64,000 bases of DNA from Hofstenia miamia (lineage: Eukaryota; Xenacoelomorpha; Acoela). The position numbers were made by a program, and so were the translations under genes. The DNA is taken from NCBI GenBank assembly GCA_004352715.1, contig SCFE01000117.1, positions 309,135 to 373,134 on the forward strand, in the 5' to 3' direction. Positions 10,585 to 20,901 of this stretch are shown here, piece after piece (position 1 is the stretch's first letter; each line of letters begins with the position of its first letter). The notes beneath the pieces are model-generated. The model ran no database searches. It was given only the letters and a program-made list of their open reading frames with translations, and was not told where the DNA came from.

Positions 10585-13500
10585 CTAAATCATTGTGATT
10601 TATAATTCAATACTACAAACGTGCTATATAAAATTAAAATTAAAATGCAAATAACATTTCAATGTAGTAAACATATACTAATCCACTGCAAAATGGCATT
10701 ATCTTAATAAGATAACAATTTCTTTACCCAGAAATTAACCTTTGATTTGCTAAAAAGGAACAGAATGGGAAAAAAAATTTTCTCCTTTTTTGTAGGCTTC
10801 ATAACTGCAATGACCCAATTTAGGTTTCAATACCGGTAGTAAACTGAGAATATGTGTAGGTAATATCAAATATTGTGGATAACATGGAAGGGTATTCTTA
10901 TGATTAGGCTATAAAATCTCTTCTAAATAAAGGGGGAGGATATTCAGCCAGTTTTGTCATGAGGTCTATGAATGGTTTGTGAAAATCAGTCTGTCATATA
11001 AATTAAAAGTAATGCTGAGATCATGCCATTTAGTACAGTCTGTAACAAAAAATGAGATACTTAGTAAGTACTATGCATTCAACATGTATACAATAAGAAA
11101 TAACGAGATCAAGAATGACCTTAATACAGTAATAAAAAATGTCCGAAATTCATTGGCATGTTGTCCGAATTTCATTGGTAACTTGTCCAAAATTCAATGT
11201 CATATTTCCGAAATTCAATGTCACATTTCCGAAATTCATTGGCACATTTCCGAAATTCATTGGCACATAGTCTCAAATTCATCGGTATAAGGGGTAGATT
11301 TAGACGTAAATTTAAATTTAGGAACGATTTAAGTTGACTTGCAAGCGATATAAATAATAATGATAATGAATGACTTTATTAGCCGCTGAAGCAAACACAA
11401 CAAAAATATAAAAACACAAGTCAAGTTTTACCACAGCAAGAACAGTCCCAGGGGATAAAGTAGAAGCAGATGAAAGACTAGGCGAAGTGGGAGAAGGGCT
11501 CAGCAAAGATTTCTTGAAGCTCGGCAGCGAGGAAAAAAATCAATGGTTGTTGGAGAGTTGAGAGTTAAAATGTAATTAGCAGCAGTACAAGCACGATTGA
11601 AAAAGGAATGAAGGGTGCATGTTTCTTGGGACGACGAATGGAGAAACTGACAACACCAACAGAGCGAAGGGAGCGGGAAATTAAAGAACTTTATGAAATC
11701 AAAAGGATCAAGGTCCAATTTTCGAATGAGCAAACGATTGAACAGGAGGAGATCACAGGCATGGAAGTAGAGCGACAGCAGAAGAGTGGAGAATTTGAGA
11801 AGAGCGTCTTTATGTGGCAAGGGAAAGAACCATTTGAAAGCACGCTGCTGCAATCGTTCCATGGAGCAGACCAAGGTACGAACAGGCCGCCAACAGGAAG
11901 AAACGTAGAGAAGAATGGCGCAAGGAATGGACTTGAACAACGCAGACGGGAAATTAATGGGAACATTGCGGAAGAGGGCAAAGAATGAGGAATTAGCTTT
12001 ACGAAGACGCAAAGACACATGTCCTGACCAATTTAAATTTGCAGCAAGTTGAACTCCAAGATGAGTATGATGAGGAGAAAAGTTTAGAACGATAGGCAGA
12101 CCAGAGAGGGGAGATACAGAAAAGGAAATATATAGTGTGATCAAAATTGATTGCAAAAAACCAAAGGCTTATTAAACACACTAAATATTGTTCAATTTTT
12201 GATTGCTTGGTCTCTTTTTAAAGCATTTAGTTTTTTGCAATCAATTTTGATCACAATATACATGTCTTGGTTGGGCTAAAATTAAGATGGTTAACGGAAG
12301 ACCACGTAGACAAAAGCTCAAGATCAGAGGTAATACCCAGTCTCATCGACGTACAGTACACAGATGAGGTCAGATTGAGGGAGGCCGTTGATAGCAACGA
12401 GGAAGAAGAGAACAGCAAACACAGAATCTTGAGAAGCACCACTGGAGGCAAGGGCAGCGGAAGACATAGACCAGTTGATTTTGACAGCTGGCGACGATTG
12501 GACTAGTTAAGACTGGAAAAGATGTTGAAATCAGCATCAAGGCCAAATAAATTTAATTTGTCAAGAAGAATAGAATGAGGGAGCCGATCAAAAGCTTTAG
12601 AAATGTCAAGAAAGATAATGCAACTAGGATCATTACGATAGGAGCTTTCAATCAGAGTGAGCAATTTAGTGAGGGTAAAACGACCTGGAATGTTACCATA
12701 CTGAGAAGAGATGAGCTGACGAATTTTAGGGAACACACAGCGAAAGACAAGACGCTAGAGGAAGATTAACAGCCGAGAAAAAATAGCTATTGGACTGATG
12801 AAGTGACTTGAGATGAGGGAAGCTGGTTGGATTTTAATAGTGGAGAAACCCAAGATGTTTTCCAGCAAGGTGGAAAAAGCTTAGATTAGACTTTCGGTTC
12901 CCGAAAGGGCTATGCCTGAATCGTCCTAGAGAGTAACCTCCTCGTGGTGGTTCCTGGAGAAGCGGAGACGCTGAGCCAATACTTGATGGGCGCGTCTCTT
13001 TGTGGAGTCCCGAACCTAAAGTGGACGTTAAACAATAGGGTATAAGAAGGTGCAACCATGTGTGCTTTGCACATATGGGGGCGGTGACGATGATGTGAGA
13101 CTGTCTGTTCTGTGGAGCAGACGGCGACGTCTTTGCCCAGAGCCGTAGAGTGCGTCTACGAGGGCAGTTATACAGAGGATTTTCCTCTGTCTCTGGCCTC
13201 TAGATAGGCCTAGGCNNNNNNNNNNNNNNNNNNNNNNNNNNNNNNNNNNNNNNNNNNNNNNNNNNNNNNNNNNNNNNNNNNNNNNNNNNNNNNNNNNNNN
13301 NNNNNNNNNNNNNNNNNNNNNNNNNNNNNNNNNNNNNNNNNNNNNNNNNNNNNNNNNNNNNNNNNNNNNNNNNNNNNNNNNNNNNNNNNNNNNNNNNNNN
13401 NNNNNNNNNNNNNNNNNNNNNNNNNNNNNNNNNNNNNNNNNNNNNNNNNNNNNNNNNNNNNNNNNNNNNNNNNNNNNNNNNNNNNNNNNNNNNNNNNNNN

Positions 13501-16178
13501 NNNNNNNNNNNNNNNNNNNNNNNNNNNNNNNNNNNNNNNNNNNNNNNNNNNNNNNNNNNNNNNNNNNNNNNNNNNNNNNNNNNNNNNNNNNNNNNNNNNN
13601 NNNNNNNNNNNNNNNNNNNNNNNNNNNNNNNNNNNNNNNNNNNNNNNNNNNNNNNNNNNNNNNNNNNNNNNNNNNNNNNNNNNNNNNNNNNNNNNNNNNN
13701 NNNNNNNNNNNNNNNNNNNNNNNNNNNNNNNNNNNNNNNNNNNNNNNNNNNNNNNNNNNNNNNNNNNNNNNNNNNNNNNNNNNNNNNNNNNNNNNNNNNN
13801 NNNNNNNNNNNNNNNNNNNNNNNNNNNNNNNNNNNNNNNNNNNNNNNNNNNNNNNNNNNNNNNNNNNNNNNNNNNNNNNNNNNNNNNNNNNNNNNNNNNN
13901 NNNNNNNNNNNNNNNNNNNNNNNNNNNNNNNNNNNNNNNNNNNNNNNNNNNNNNNNNNNNNNNNNNNNNNNNNNNNNNNNNNNNNNNNNNNNNNNNNNNN
14001 NNNNNNNNNNNNNNNNNNNNNNNNNNNNNNNNNNNNNNNNNNNNNNNNNNNNNNNNNNNNNNNNNNNNNNNNNNNNNNNNNNNNNNNNNNNNNNNNNNNN
14101 NNNNNNNNNNNNNNNNNNNNNNNNNNNNNNNNNNNNNNNNNNNNNNNNNNNNNNNNNNNNNNNNNNNNNNNNNNNNNNNNNNNNNNNNNNNNNNNNNNNN
14201 NNNNNNNNNNNNNNNACAGGAATATAATATATAAAAGTAGCCAAAGATTGGAAATGAAGTGGTCCACATTCAATATTGTTAAATGTTCTGAAAGAAACAT
14301 ATTTCACACCCAATAAGGTATATTGGATTTTTTTATACCTTCATTGTTTTCAGCTATGTCATTTCAAAGAAGTCATTGACTTCCGAGTGTCGTAAAAAAA
14401 CGATACCGAATTTCAAATTGCTCTAAAACTATTAAACTTAAAAAGAAATTGAAACTTTCGTTTATTTCGTTGACATTTTTTCTATCCGTATACCAAATTT
14501 GAGAAGATTTAATTTAACTGTTTTTTCCCAATTATATTTTAGTGAATGTTAGCAAAAACACGTTTGCGCACTTTCTGGTTTATTTAAAATTTTAATGTCA
14601 AAACACGTTTTCTGACTTTCAAAAGTTTATTTATTGAAAAATGCCACTTAAGTAAAAAAATGTTACTGATAAAAAAGATAGTCCTCCCATTAATTGTTTC
14701 CTTCGGTGTGTCATCCACTCCTCTCGATACATAGCTGCATTCGCGTCCTCATTCCGACCATGACGCGCCTAAGGAGAGTCCCCTTTCTTGAATCAAATGA
14801 AACTGTACGTATCATCGATACGTATTTGATTTATTTTTATCATCGATTTTATTTAAGTGGCATTTTTCAAAAAATAAACTTTTGAAAGTTAAAAAACGTG
14901 TTTTGATATTAAAGTTTTAAACTCAGCAGAAAGTACGCAAACATGTTTTTAGTAACATTCACAAAAAATACAGTTAGGAGAAAACAGTTAAATTAAATCT
15001 TCTCAAATTTGGTCAAAAAAATTGTCCACGAAATAAACGAAAGTGTCAATTTCTTTTTGTTGTGGTAATTGCCCACAATGGTGGACCAATAACTCTCATT
15101 GAAACAATATTTTGCAATTTATTGTGCTTATTAATATGGGATTTTTTTGCTAAATTTAATATTGAAAATGAATTATAAAAAAACATTGGAGGAATATATG
15201 CCCAATTTGGATGGCTAGTGGATGCAATTTCCTTCCAGACAATAGTCTCCAATATTTAATATGCAGTAGTAACCTTTGCAACTTGGTTTGCCTCAAATTC
15301 CATTGGTGATTAGCAGCTTCAGTTAATATAAATTAATTGAAACAAATCAAATTCTCAATGCATCGAACTACTTTCCTTGTTAGCATTTAGTAACGTTGCT
15401 TTCAAAAGCTGAGAAAAGGAAAGCATTCCATGATTCTGAGCGAGTACATCTGATTAATAATAAAATTACCTTTGCGGCTGAAAATGCAGATTGTCCAGAA
15501 CTCCCTTCAAAAGCCGCCATAGACGTTGTCAATAGAATGCACGCAGGTTTTTTTTCATCTCGAGAACTATTAGCCATAGCGTGGGCACTTTGGGTAATAA
15601 CATTCAGCGTAGCCAAAGTATTATTTTCTAAACTTCTTATAAAGTTTTCCGGAGGGTGAGGCGTCGCTTTTGAAATATTAAATATCTAAATAGCTGGACT
15701 ACAAAGAATGCAATATTTTTAAAATAAAAATAGTTCAAAAAATGGTTTGTCTATTTCTACAACCATGTGTATTGATAATAAAATCTTTATGTCAATAATA
15801 GGAACAACCAATTAAAGTTCTTAACCCAATTTTTTTGTAACATTGTCTTAAAATTTAAGTACAAATCAATTTTCAGTATAGTAATAAAATTAATACCTTC
15901 ATAGCGAACCCAGTAGCAGCGCAATTGATGTTTACGTCAAGGCAACCCCATCTTTCGAGAGTTGAATTAATTGTCGATTGAACCTCTTCTTTATTTCTGA
16001 TATCACCCTGAACGTAATAACAATTGGGATGATTAAGAACTGGATCACTAGGCGAACATTCCAGGAGGTCCAGGACAGTAACATAGGCACCGAAATTTAA
16101 AAACCTTTCAGCAGTTGCATATCCAAATCCTCTTCCACCGCCTGTTATAAACGCAACAGATTTTTTGATTGAGAGCAT
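10312..16178 (-). CDS. HSD17B10: HSD17B10-like short-chain dehydrogenase, 3 exons, catalytic Tyr replaced
   Basis: Exons 16178-15897, 15685-15470 and 10584-10312, joined with GT/AG at phase-0 introns, give 256 residues (human HSD17B10 has 261). Family members are mitochondrial NAD-dependent 3-hydroxyacyl-CoA/17beta-hydroxysteroid dehydrogenases and, as MRPP2, a subunit of animal mitochondrial RNase P. Visible: TGGGRGFG (NAD-binding TGxxxGxG, ~12-19); NCAA in place of NCAG (~84-87); a conserved Asn in the N-S-Y-K region (ENNTLATLNV); the catalytic Ser context LTTSMAAFEG; then GQSAFSAAK, where family members have GQxAYSASK; and C-terminal IRVNGIAPGLFKTP and IRIDGALR. Lys is kept but Tyr is Phe, so dehydrogenase activity is doubtful while the fold looks intact. 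The orthology call rests on the AAFEG..GQ, IAPGLF.TP and IR.DGA.R signatures. Confidence 0.85.
11141..11285. repeat. 22-bp minisatellite, about 6 units
   Basis: Units of the form TTTCCGAAATTCATTGGCAC(AT) repeat head to tail. Later units are nearly perfect and earlier ones degenerate. It lies inside the HSD17B10-like intron 2. Confidence 0.8.
11320..12890 (-). mobile_element. Non-LTR retrotransposon (family L1x), RT to 3' end, decayed
   Basis: On the minus strand, RT motifs run from SSQYGNIPGRFTLTKLL and FLDISKAFDRLPHSILLDKL (about 12600-12710) through a degenerate 'GA.Q.SVF' motif (about 12430). They continue to LGVQLAANLNWSGHV and a 218-residue C-terminal block (12156-11500), ending with a 3' UTR and an (AAT)-rich tail near 11350. 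Several frameshifts and stops are present and the 5' part is missing. It is on the same strand as its host HSD17B10-like intron. Copies of the same 3' end lie at 23490-23880, 26195-26370 and 41309-41800, all on the minus strand. Confidence 0.8.
12135..12256. mobile_element. 122-bp MITE with TA target duplication
   Basis: Terminal inverted repeats are GTGTGATCAAAATTG.. (from 12135) and its complement ending at 12256. At least 26 bases (12136-12161 against 12230-12255) are perfectly complementary, with weaker pairing further in. It is flanked by TA on both sides (12133-12134 and 12257-12258), as for Tc1/mariner superfamily insertions. It sits inside the LINE coding remnant, so it inserted after the LINE. 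Confidence 0.7.
12891..13215. other. GC-rich segment abutting a gap, unidentified
   Basis: Base composition changes abruptly from AT-rich to about half GC, with many CpG, directly upstream (in the minus sense) of the LINE RT remnant. It may be the 5' part of that LINE or another inserted element. I see no rRNA, tRNA or recognisable protein in it. Confidence 0.45.
13216..14215. other. Assembly gap, 1000 N
   Basis: There are exactly 1000 N, within intron 2 of the HSD17B10-like gene. Confidence 0.98.
14441..15060. repeat. Foldback element: ~215-bp inverted-repeat arms
   Basis: 14441-14655 and 14845-15060 are reverse complements over their whole length. I judge about 85-90% identity by eye. Both read AAAAAGAAATTGA..TTTCGTTTATTTCG from the outside inwards to ..AAAAATGCCACTTAA. 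The spacer is about 190 bp. No transposase is encoded. It is probably a foldback/MITE-type DNA element, and it lies in intron 2 of the HSD17B10-like gene, so the pre-mRNA could form a long hairpin. Confidence 0.8.
15470..15685 (-). CDS. HSD17B10: HSD17B10-like exon 2 (active-site exon)
   Basis: This exon encodes 72 residues. The acceptor is CTATTTAG|ATA and the donor GCAAAG|GTAATT, both phase 0. It contains the catalytic Ser (LTTSMAAFEG) and ends exactly at FSAAK, where Phe replaces the catalytic Tyr. The codon is TTT; the usual TAT/TAC differs by one base (TAT). Confidence 0.85.
15897..16178 (-). CDS. HSD17B10: HSD17B10-like exon 1 (NAD-binding half)
   Basis: This exon encodes 94 residues from the initiator Met. 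It contains beta1-TGGGRGFG-alpha, the TVLDL acidic-residue strand end that selects NAD over NADP, QGDIRN and NINCAATG. The donor is ATGAAG|GTATTA, phase 0. The start is supported because only 8 residues precede the first beta strand, as in the family. Confidence 0.85.
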
Positions 16179-16327
16179 AAACTATAATATTTTTTATAAT
16201 TCTCGGTTTTTAATGTATTACATATTGTAAAGTATCAGACATTGTATTAACGAATTATAGATTTTGTTGAAAAACATTTGATTTATTGTAACACAATGGT
16301 GACATAGAATGGTGATAGTTAAAACTT

Positions 16328-16600
16328 TTACTATTGCCGAATACAAAAATATTTCACAGTGCATGTAAAATGCGTGATACAACGAAAATTTATTAAATAA
16401 ACTTTGACATTACATTAACTTAGTAATTTCTACAGTGAAAGACTTTCACTATTGACGAATGTTCATTGCTTTGTACTCAAAAATATTTTCACTATTATCG
16501 ATTTATCACTATTGCCGAACTTGTTATTAGAAAAATACATACATTTTCATTTGGTGCGGTGGGAATTGCATACTATTGTCAAATATTCACTATTGCTAAA
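16328..16600. repeat. Interspersed motif array, TTCACTATTGCCGAA-like, upstream of HSD17B10-like start
   Basis: Five or six copies of a 15-base motif occur near 16328, 16445, 16488, 16504, 16571 and 16586, with variable spacing. They lie 150-420 bp upstream of the HSD17B10-like ATG. They could be transcription-factor sites or the decayed interior of a repeat; the sequence alone does not decide. Otherwise 16179-17028 holds nothing recognised. Confidence 0.45.
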
Positions 16601-17027
16601 CCTGTCTGTATAACATTCATTGAATCGATATCGATTAAATTTAAGAAAAAAGATAGTTAAGAGTGGTCAAAATCGATAGCGTTTTTCATTTTTTTCTAAG
16701 CGTCACGATTGGCAAAACTAATAAGAAAAATTTAAATCCTCGTATTACGACTAGTCAAGGGCATTGTGTTTGAAGAGAATCAAAAAATGTTTGAGAATTG
16801 TATTGTTGCTAGAGAAGGGAAGGAAAATCAATTAGATTTCATGTGACAGCAAAAGTACTGTGCACAATTACGGCAGTTTAATCTTTAACTTAAAGGGAAA
16901 TGGACGGCAAAATTGCCTCCCATGCAGAAAGCAATCGCGAGGAGCCAGTTTAAACCATGATCAAAGAAAATGTTTGTATGTGAGCATCTTATAATTTTTA
17001 AAGGAAAATTCTGAAAAATAATTAGTC

Positions 17028-17028
<1 letters not shown>

Positions 17029-17069
<41 letters not shown>
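17029..17069. repeat. (AAT)n microsatellite
   Basis: About 13-14 uninterrupted AAT units lie immediately 5' of the tRNA-like head and the RLE LINE derivative. This may be the element's target tract. Confidence 0.95.
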
Positions 17070-17070
<1 letters not shown>

Positions 17071-17141
17071 GGCCCAGTGGCCAAGGGGTAGAACGCGAAA
17101 CTGGGACCGCGAAGACCCGGGTTCGAGCCCTGTCCCGACCC
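17070..17141 (+). other. tRNA-like sequence with Pol III A and B boxes (SINE head or element 5' end)
   Basis: This 72-base stretch has an A box TGGCCAAGGGG at about 17078 and a perfect B box GGTTCGAGCCC (17120-17130), with near-tRNA spacing. The acceptor ends pair only in part (GGG with CCC at the tips, inner pairs mismatched), so it does not look like a functional tRNA gene. It could drive Pol III transcription as a tRNA-derived SINE head. It sits exactly between the (AAT)n tract and the LINE body. Confidence 0.55.
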
Positions 17142-18640
17142 TTTCCTAATATGAAAGTGACAACGAAAGAAAAGGTCCTCAGTCCCCGGCAGGCCTTAAA
17201 TGGTAAGAGGGTGCGAAGAATCTCCGGTCAGGCGGACTCCACAATCGGGAGTGTGGACTCGAGAAGTGGTAGAATAGGATCCACACAGACCAATGTACGA
17301 CGGCATAAATTGACAGATGAGCAGAACAGAACAGCACTGGAGTGTTACAGAAGAAGCAGGCCAGATGAGAGGGGTTACAGGAAGAGAATGTTGGAAGAAT
17401 GGAGGAAGGCAGGAACGGGATTAGAAGTTACAAGAGGAGAGTAAGGAAGGTACTACAGAAGTCAGCATTGAATGGGCAGAATAGCATAAAAGGAATTAAT
17501 ACATGGCGATACCAGTGTTGAAATATTCGGCAGGAATAGTTAGGTGAAACAAGAATGAACTGATGGAATTAGACAGGGAGACAAGGAAGATACTAGCAGC
17601 AGAGAGAGCATTCAACTTAAATGGAAATGTTGATAGCTTGTACATGGCAAGGGATAAGTGTAGAGGAAACTGTAGAAGCAGAAGCACTAGGGCTAAAAGA
17701 ATACGTAGAAGCACAACCTAGAGGGTCCCTACTGGAGGTCACTAAGGAGTTAAAGAAGATAAAAACTGAGAGTTAAGGAAAGAATGTATACCAGAGTATG
17801 ATGGAATCAGAGGGACAAACAAGGTATAGGTAGAAGGCAATGCATGGAGAATACTGGAGGAACACAGAAATTTGTGACAGAGAAGAGAGCAACAAGTGGT
17901 TAAAGAAGGCAGGACTAAAAAAACACAAGCACTGATAATGGCAGCACAGGAGCAAGCAATAAGAACAAACTGGGTGAAGAAGCATATAGACAGAAGAGTA
18001 GAAGTAAGTGATAAGTGTAGGCCATGTAAGAAAGAGGCGGAGACAGTAGATCATATGATAGCAGGGTGTAAGAAGTTGGCACAGAATGAGTATAAGTTCA
18101 GGCCTGACAAGGTGGGAAGAATGGTACACTCGAGTTTGAGCAGGCAGCATGGGTTAGAAGCAGGAGACAAGAGGTATGAGCACAAGTCACAGGGCGTCAT
18201 AGAAAATGAGAAGGTTAAGATACTGTGGGACTTCAACATACAGACAAGCAAGGTGATAGAAGCACGGAGGCCAGACATAGTAGTAGTAGACAAGAGAAAA
18301 GAGTGGGAACAGTTATAGACATAGCAGTACCAAAGGACAGGAATGTAGAAAGCAAGAAGAAAGAGAAATAGACAAGTACAGGCAGTTGGCTGAGGAAATT
18401 GAAAGGCTGTGGAAGTTTAAGAAGGTTGAAGTAATCCCGGTAGTAGTAGGCGCACTAGAAGCAGTAAGAAGCATAAGAGATACTTGGAGGAGTTGGGAGT
18501 ACCAAAGTGGGGAGGAGAGGTACCACTGAAGGCAGCATTGTTAGGTACTGCTAGAGTCCTGAGGAAAGCTCTCAGACTCCCTGGGAACTGTTGAGTTCCT
18601 CGAACTGAGAGGAATACCAGCATGAAGCTGTGCGAAGTAA
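17142..18640 (+). mobile_element. RLE-type LINE (R2/R4/Dong-like), internally deleted
   Basis: The 5' block (17151-17444) reads ..KLTDEQNRTALECYRRSRPDERG... The sequence then jumps, with the RT palm missing, to decayed 'gInTW..pV.RY.aGIv.W' text (about 17490-17560). It continues into a 140-residue open frame at 17896-18318. That frame has a CCHC knuckle, CRPCKKEAETVDHMIAGC (C-X2-C-X8-H-X4-C), followed by RRPDIVVVDK. These are the signatures of the C-terminal restriction-like endonuclease of R2/R4-type elements, which cut the DNA target to prime reverse transcription. Coding text continues with one frameshift to about 18590. Loss of the RT makes it non-autonomous. (AAT)n flanks both ends, compatible with the TAA-repeat preference known for Dong elements. 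Confidence 0.75.
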
Positions 18641-18664
18641 GAATAATAATAATAAAAATAATAA
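18641..18664. repeat. (AAT)n tail of the RLE LINE
   Basis: Imperfect AAT/AAA units directly follow the element's 3' end, mirroring the tract at 17029-17069. Confidence 0.8.
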
Positions 18665-18764
18665 GAGTTAAAGCAAATTTATTGCTAATATGTATATAAA
18701 GTCTACAAACTAACACGACAAAAATACTTACAAAACTATTTACATATGCTTTATTAATTAAAGG

Positions 18765-20250
18765 GCAGTTTTAAAAATAATTCGACCATGCATTGAGTTT
18801 ATTATCTATGCCCAATAATTTTTGTTTATTCAATAAAATTTTTTTACAATTTTTCTCACATTTTATATCGATATTTAATTCATTCCATAACATTGAACAT
18901 CTGAAGGAAAATACATCTTGACGATTATGGACACTAAAAAGTGTTTTATTCCTTTTATTCATTGTAATGTAATTATTGAGAAAACTTAGTGAACTTAATT
19001 CATGCGTAAATTTATGAATCATACATAGACATTGATAATGAATAAAGAAACTCGGGGCTAAAATATCATATGATGATCTTAATTGCGTAATAGACTCATG
19101 CTTTTCAATATAATTCAATGTTCTAAATGACCATTTAAAAATTTTTGATAGTGATGAACGTTTTTGTAATGTTATATTGTGAAAGAAAAATGCAAAAGTA
19201 ATTAAATTGACTCGGCACAAATGAAGTAATTATACATGAAAGGTGTTTCCTACATGACGCAGATTGTACAAATACTTGACTCCAAGTGTCATCTTTTTTA
19301 ATTTTTGGGAAAGAAAATTACCTAAATTTTAATTCATTGTCTATTAGTACACCAAGGTAATTTACACATGTGCTTTAAATAATTTCAGTATCACAAACAT
19401 TAGAATTAATATTTTCAGTAAATTTCTTTGGATGAAAAGATGATAAATTGAATTTTAGTTTATTACAATTCAAATATGTTACGAGATTTTTAATATCTTT
19501 TGTCAAATGTCTGGTTGCCTCAAAGGGATTTTTTGCTGTTCGTAATATGCAAGTATCATCTGCGTATTGATAAATAGGTGCGTTTCCAAGGAGTTTGAAA
19601 TATCATTTACATATAGTGCACATAGAATGGGGCCTAGTACAGTTCCTTGGGGTGCACCTAAATTTGTAATAGTATATTTTGAAAAATGTCAATTTTTACT
19701 CGTTTGCGATTGCAAAGAAAACTCATAATAAAATTTATTGCATTAATACTAAAACCTTGTCGCTTTAATTTTCCTTTTAAAATATCGAAATTCATTGAGT
19801 TAAATGCTTTACTTAAATCAAGTAAAGCTACTACTGTTAACAAATTTTGATTTAAATTTAATTTAATTTTTTCTTTGATTGATGAAATCGCATCAGATGT
19901 GCTGAATTTAGGTCGAAATCCAAATTGATTACTAGATAAAATTTGATTGTCATTAATAAACTTGCACATTTGTGCAGCTAAAAGCTTTTGAAATATTTTT
20001 GAGTATGGGGGTGTTATGTTAATTGGTCGATATTTCATGGGATCTAGGGGTCTCCTTTTTTAAATAACGTTGAAATATCTGATTGTTTTAAAAGAATTGG
20101 AAAATCATTATTTATAATTCTTTGAATTAATGCTACAAGCAGGTATTAACCAAAGATGTAAAAATTTTTTTTAATTATCCAATACGGTAGGTTACTGGAA
20201 CCACAGGATTTATTATTATCTAGCTTAATTACAACATTTTTAAGCTTATA
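18765..20250 (-). mobile_element. Non-LTR retrotransposon, RT to C-terminus, pseudogene
   Basis: On the minus strand, 20038-19658 has ILSSNQFGFRPKFST and LLDLSKAFNSMNFDILKGKL (RT fingers/palm). It is followed by a LGAPQGTVLGPILCALYVND-type motif (about 19610-19665) and a frameshifted YADD-like 'yqYADDT' near 19560. The C-terminal block (19220-18771) ends with a DVFSFRCSMLWNELN..-type sequence. It has frameshifts and lacks its 5' end. The family differs from L1x at 11320-12890. Confidence 0.75.
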
Positions 20251-20900
20251 ATAGGAAATTAAGTTGAAATGAAACTGCTTTTTTTAGTACTGGGTTGTTG
20301 GGTTGAAATTTATATTATCTTCAAATTTAAAATTGAATTTACCCATATTTTCAAAATTTTGTTTAAAATATTTGCGATATCCTTCTTGTTCTTGTATGTC
20401 CTAACTTCATATTTAATTGCTTCAATACTAATATTTGTTCCTCATGATCTCCCAATGTTCATATGAATATCTGTTAAAAACTGCTGAAATCAACTTAAAC
20501 TTGCGGAAGACTATAGAATTGATCCTATGATGAAGAGTACTCTTGGATTCAATACAAATCGCATGGAGAACGAGTGATGGCGTAAGAAAATGAAACACAA
20601 GTGAATAAGATTGACAACGTGATAACTTTTAACAACTTCAGTAAACAATCAAAAAAAGGTACAGCAGGTGAATAGTTGAGTGCTTTCAAGCGAATTAGAT
20701 TTTGCGAAAACATTAATTTCCTCATTACCAGGGAGATATTTTGAGGACAAGTTCAGAAATAAACAACATGGTCAGAATAAACAAACCCGAATTTTTTTTC
20801 AATTGCAATCCAATTATTGCTCTAAGCTTAATATACTTTATTAGGTTGTTGCATTGGTTTTTCGTTAGTTTAATAATATTATCATTATCTTTTGGTCATG
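20251..20900. other. Unassigned region
   Basis: No protein similarity or repeat structure is recognised between two LINE remnants of opposite orientation. Confidence 0.45.
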
Positions 20901-20901
20901 A

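Noticed and set aside
11141-11285. CRISPR-like repeat array
   Set aside because: The units are contiguous without unique spacers and degrade along the array; it is a minisatellite in a eukaryotic intron.
11608-11988. 126-codon plus-strand frame rich in Glu/Arg
   Set aside because: It is antisense to the LINE C-terminal coding block; composition reflects the complementary strand.
13028-14313. Open frames of about 370-410 codons across 13028-14313
   Set aside because: Same reason: they span the 1000-N gap.
17070-17141. Functional tRNA gene
   Set aside because: The A and B boxes are good but the acceptor stem does not pair properly, and the unit is joined to a transposon body. It is kept only as a tRNA-like sequence.
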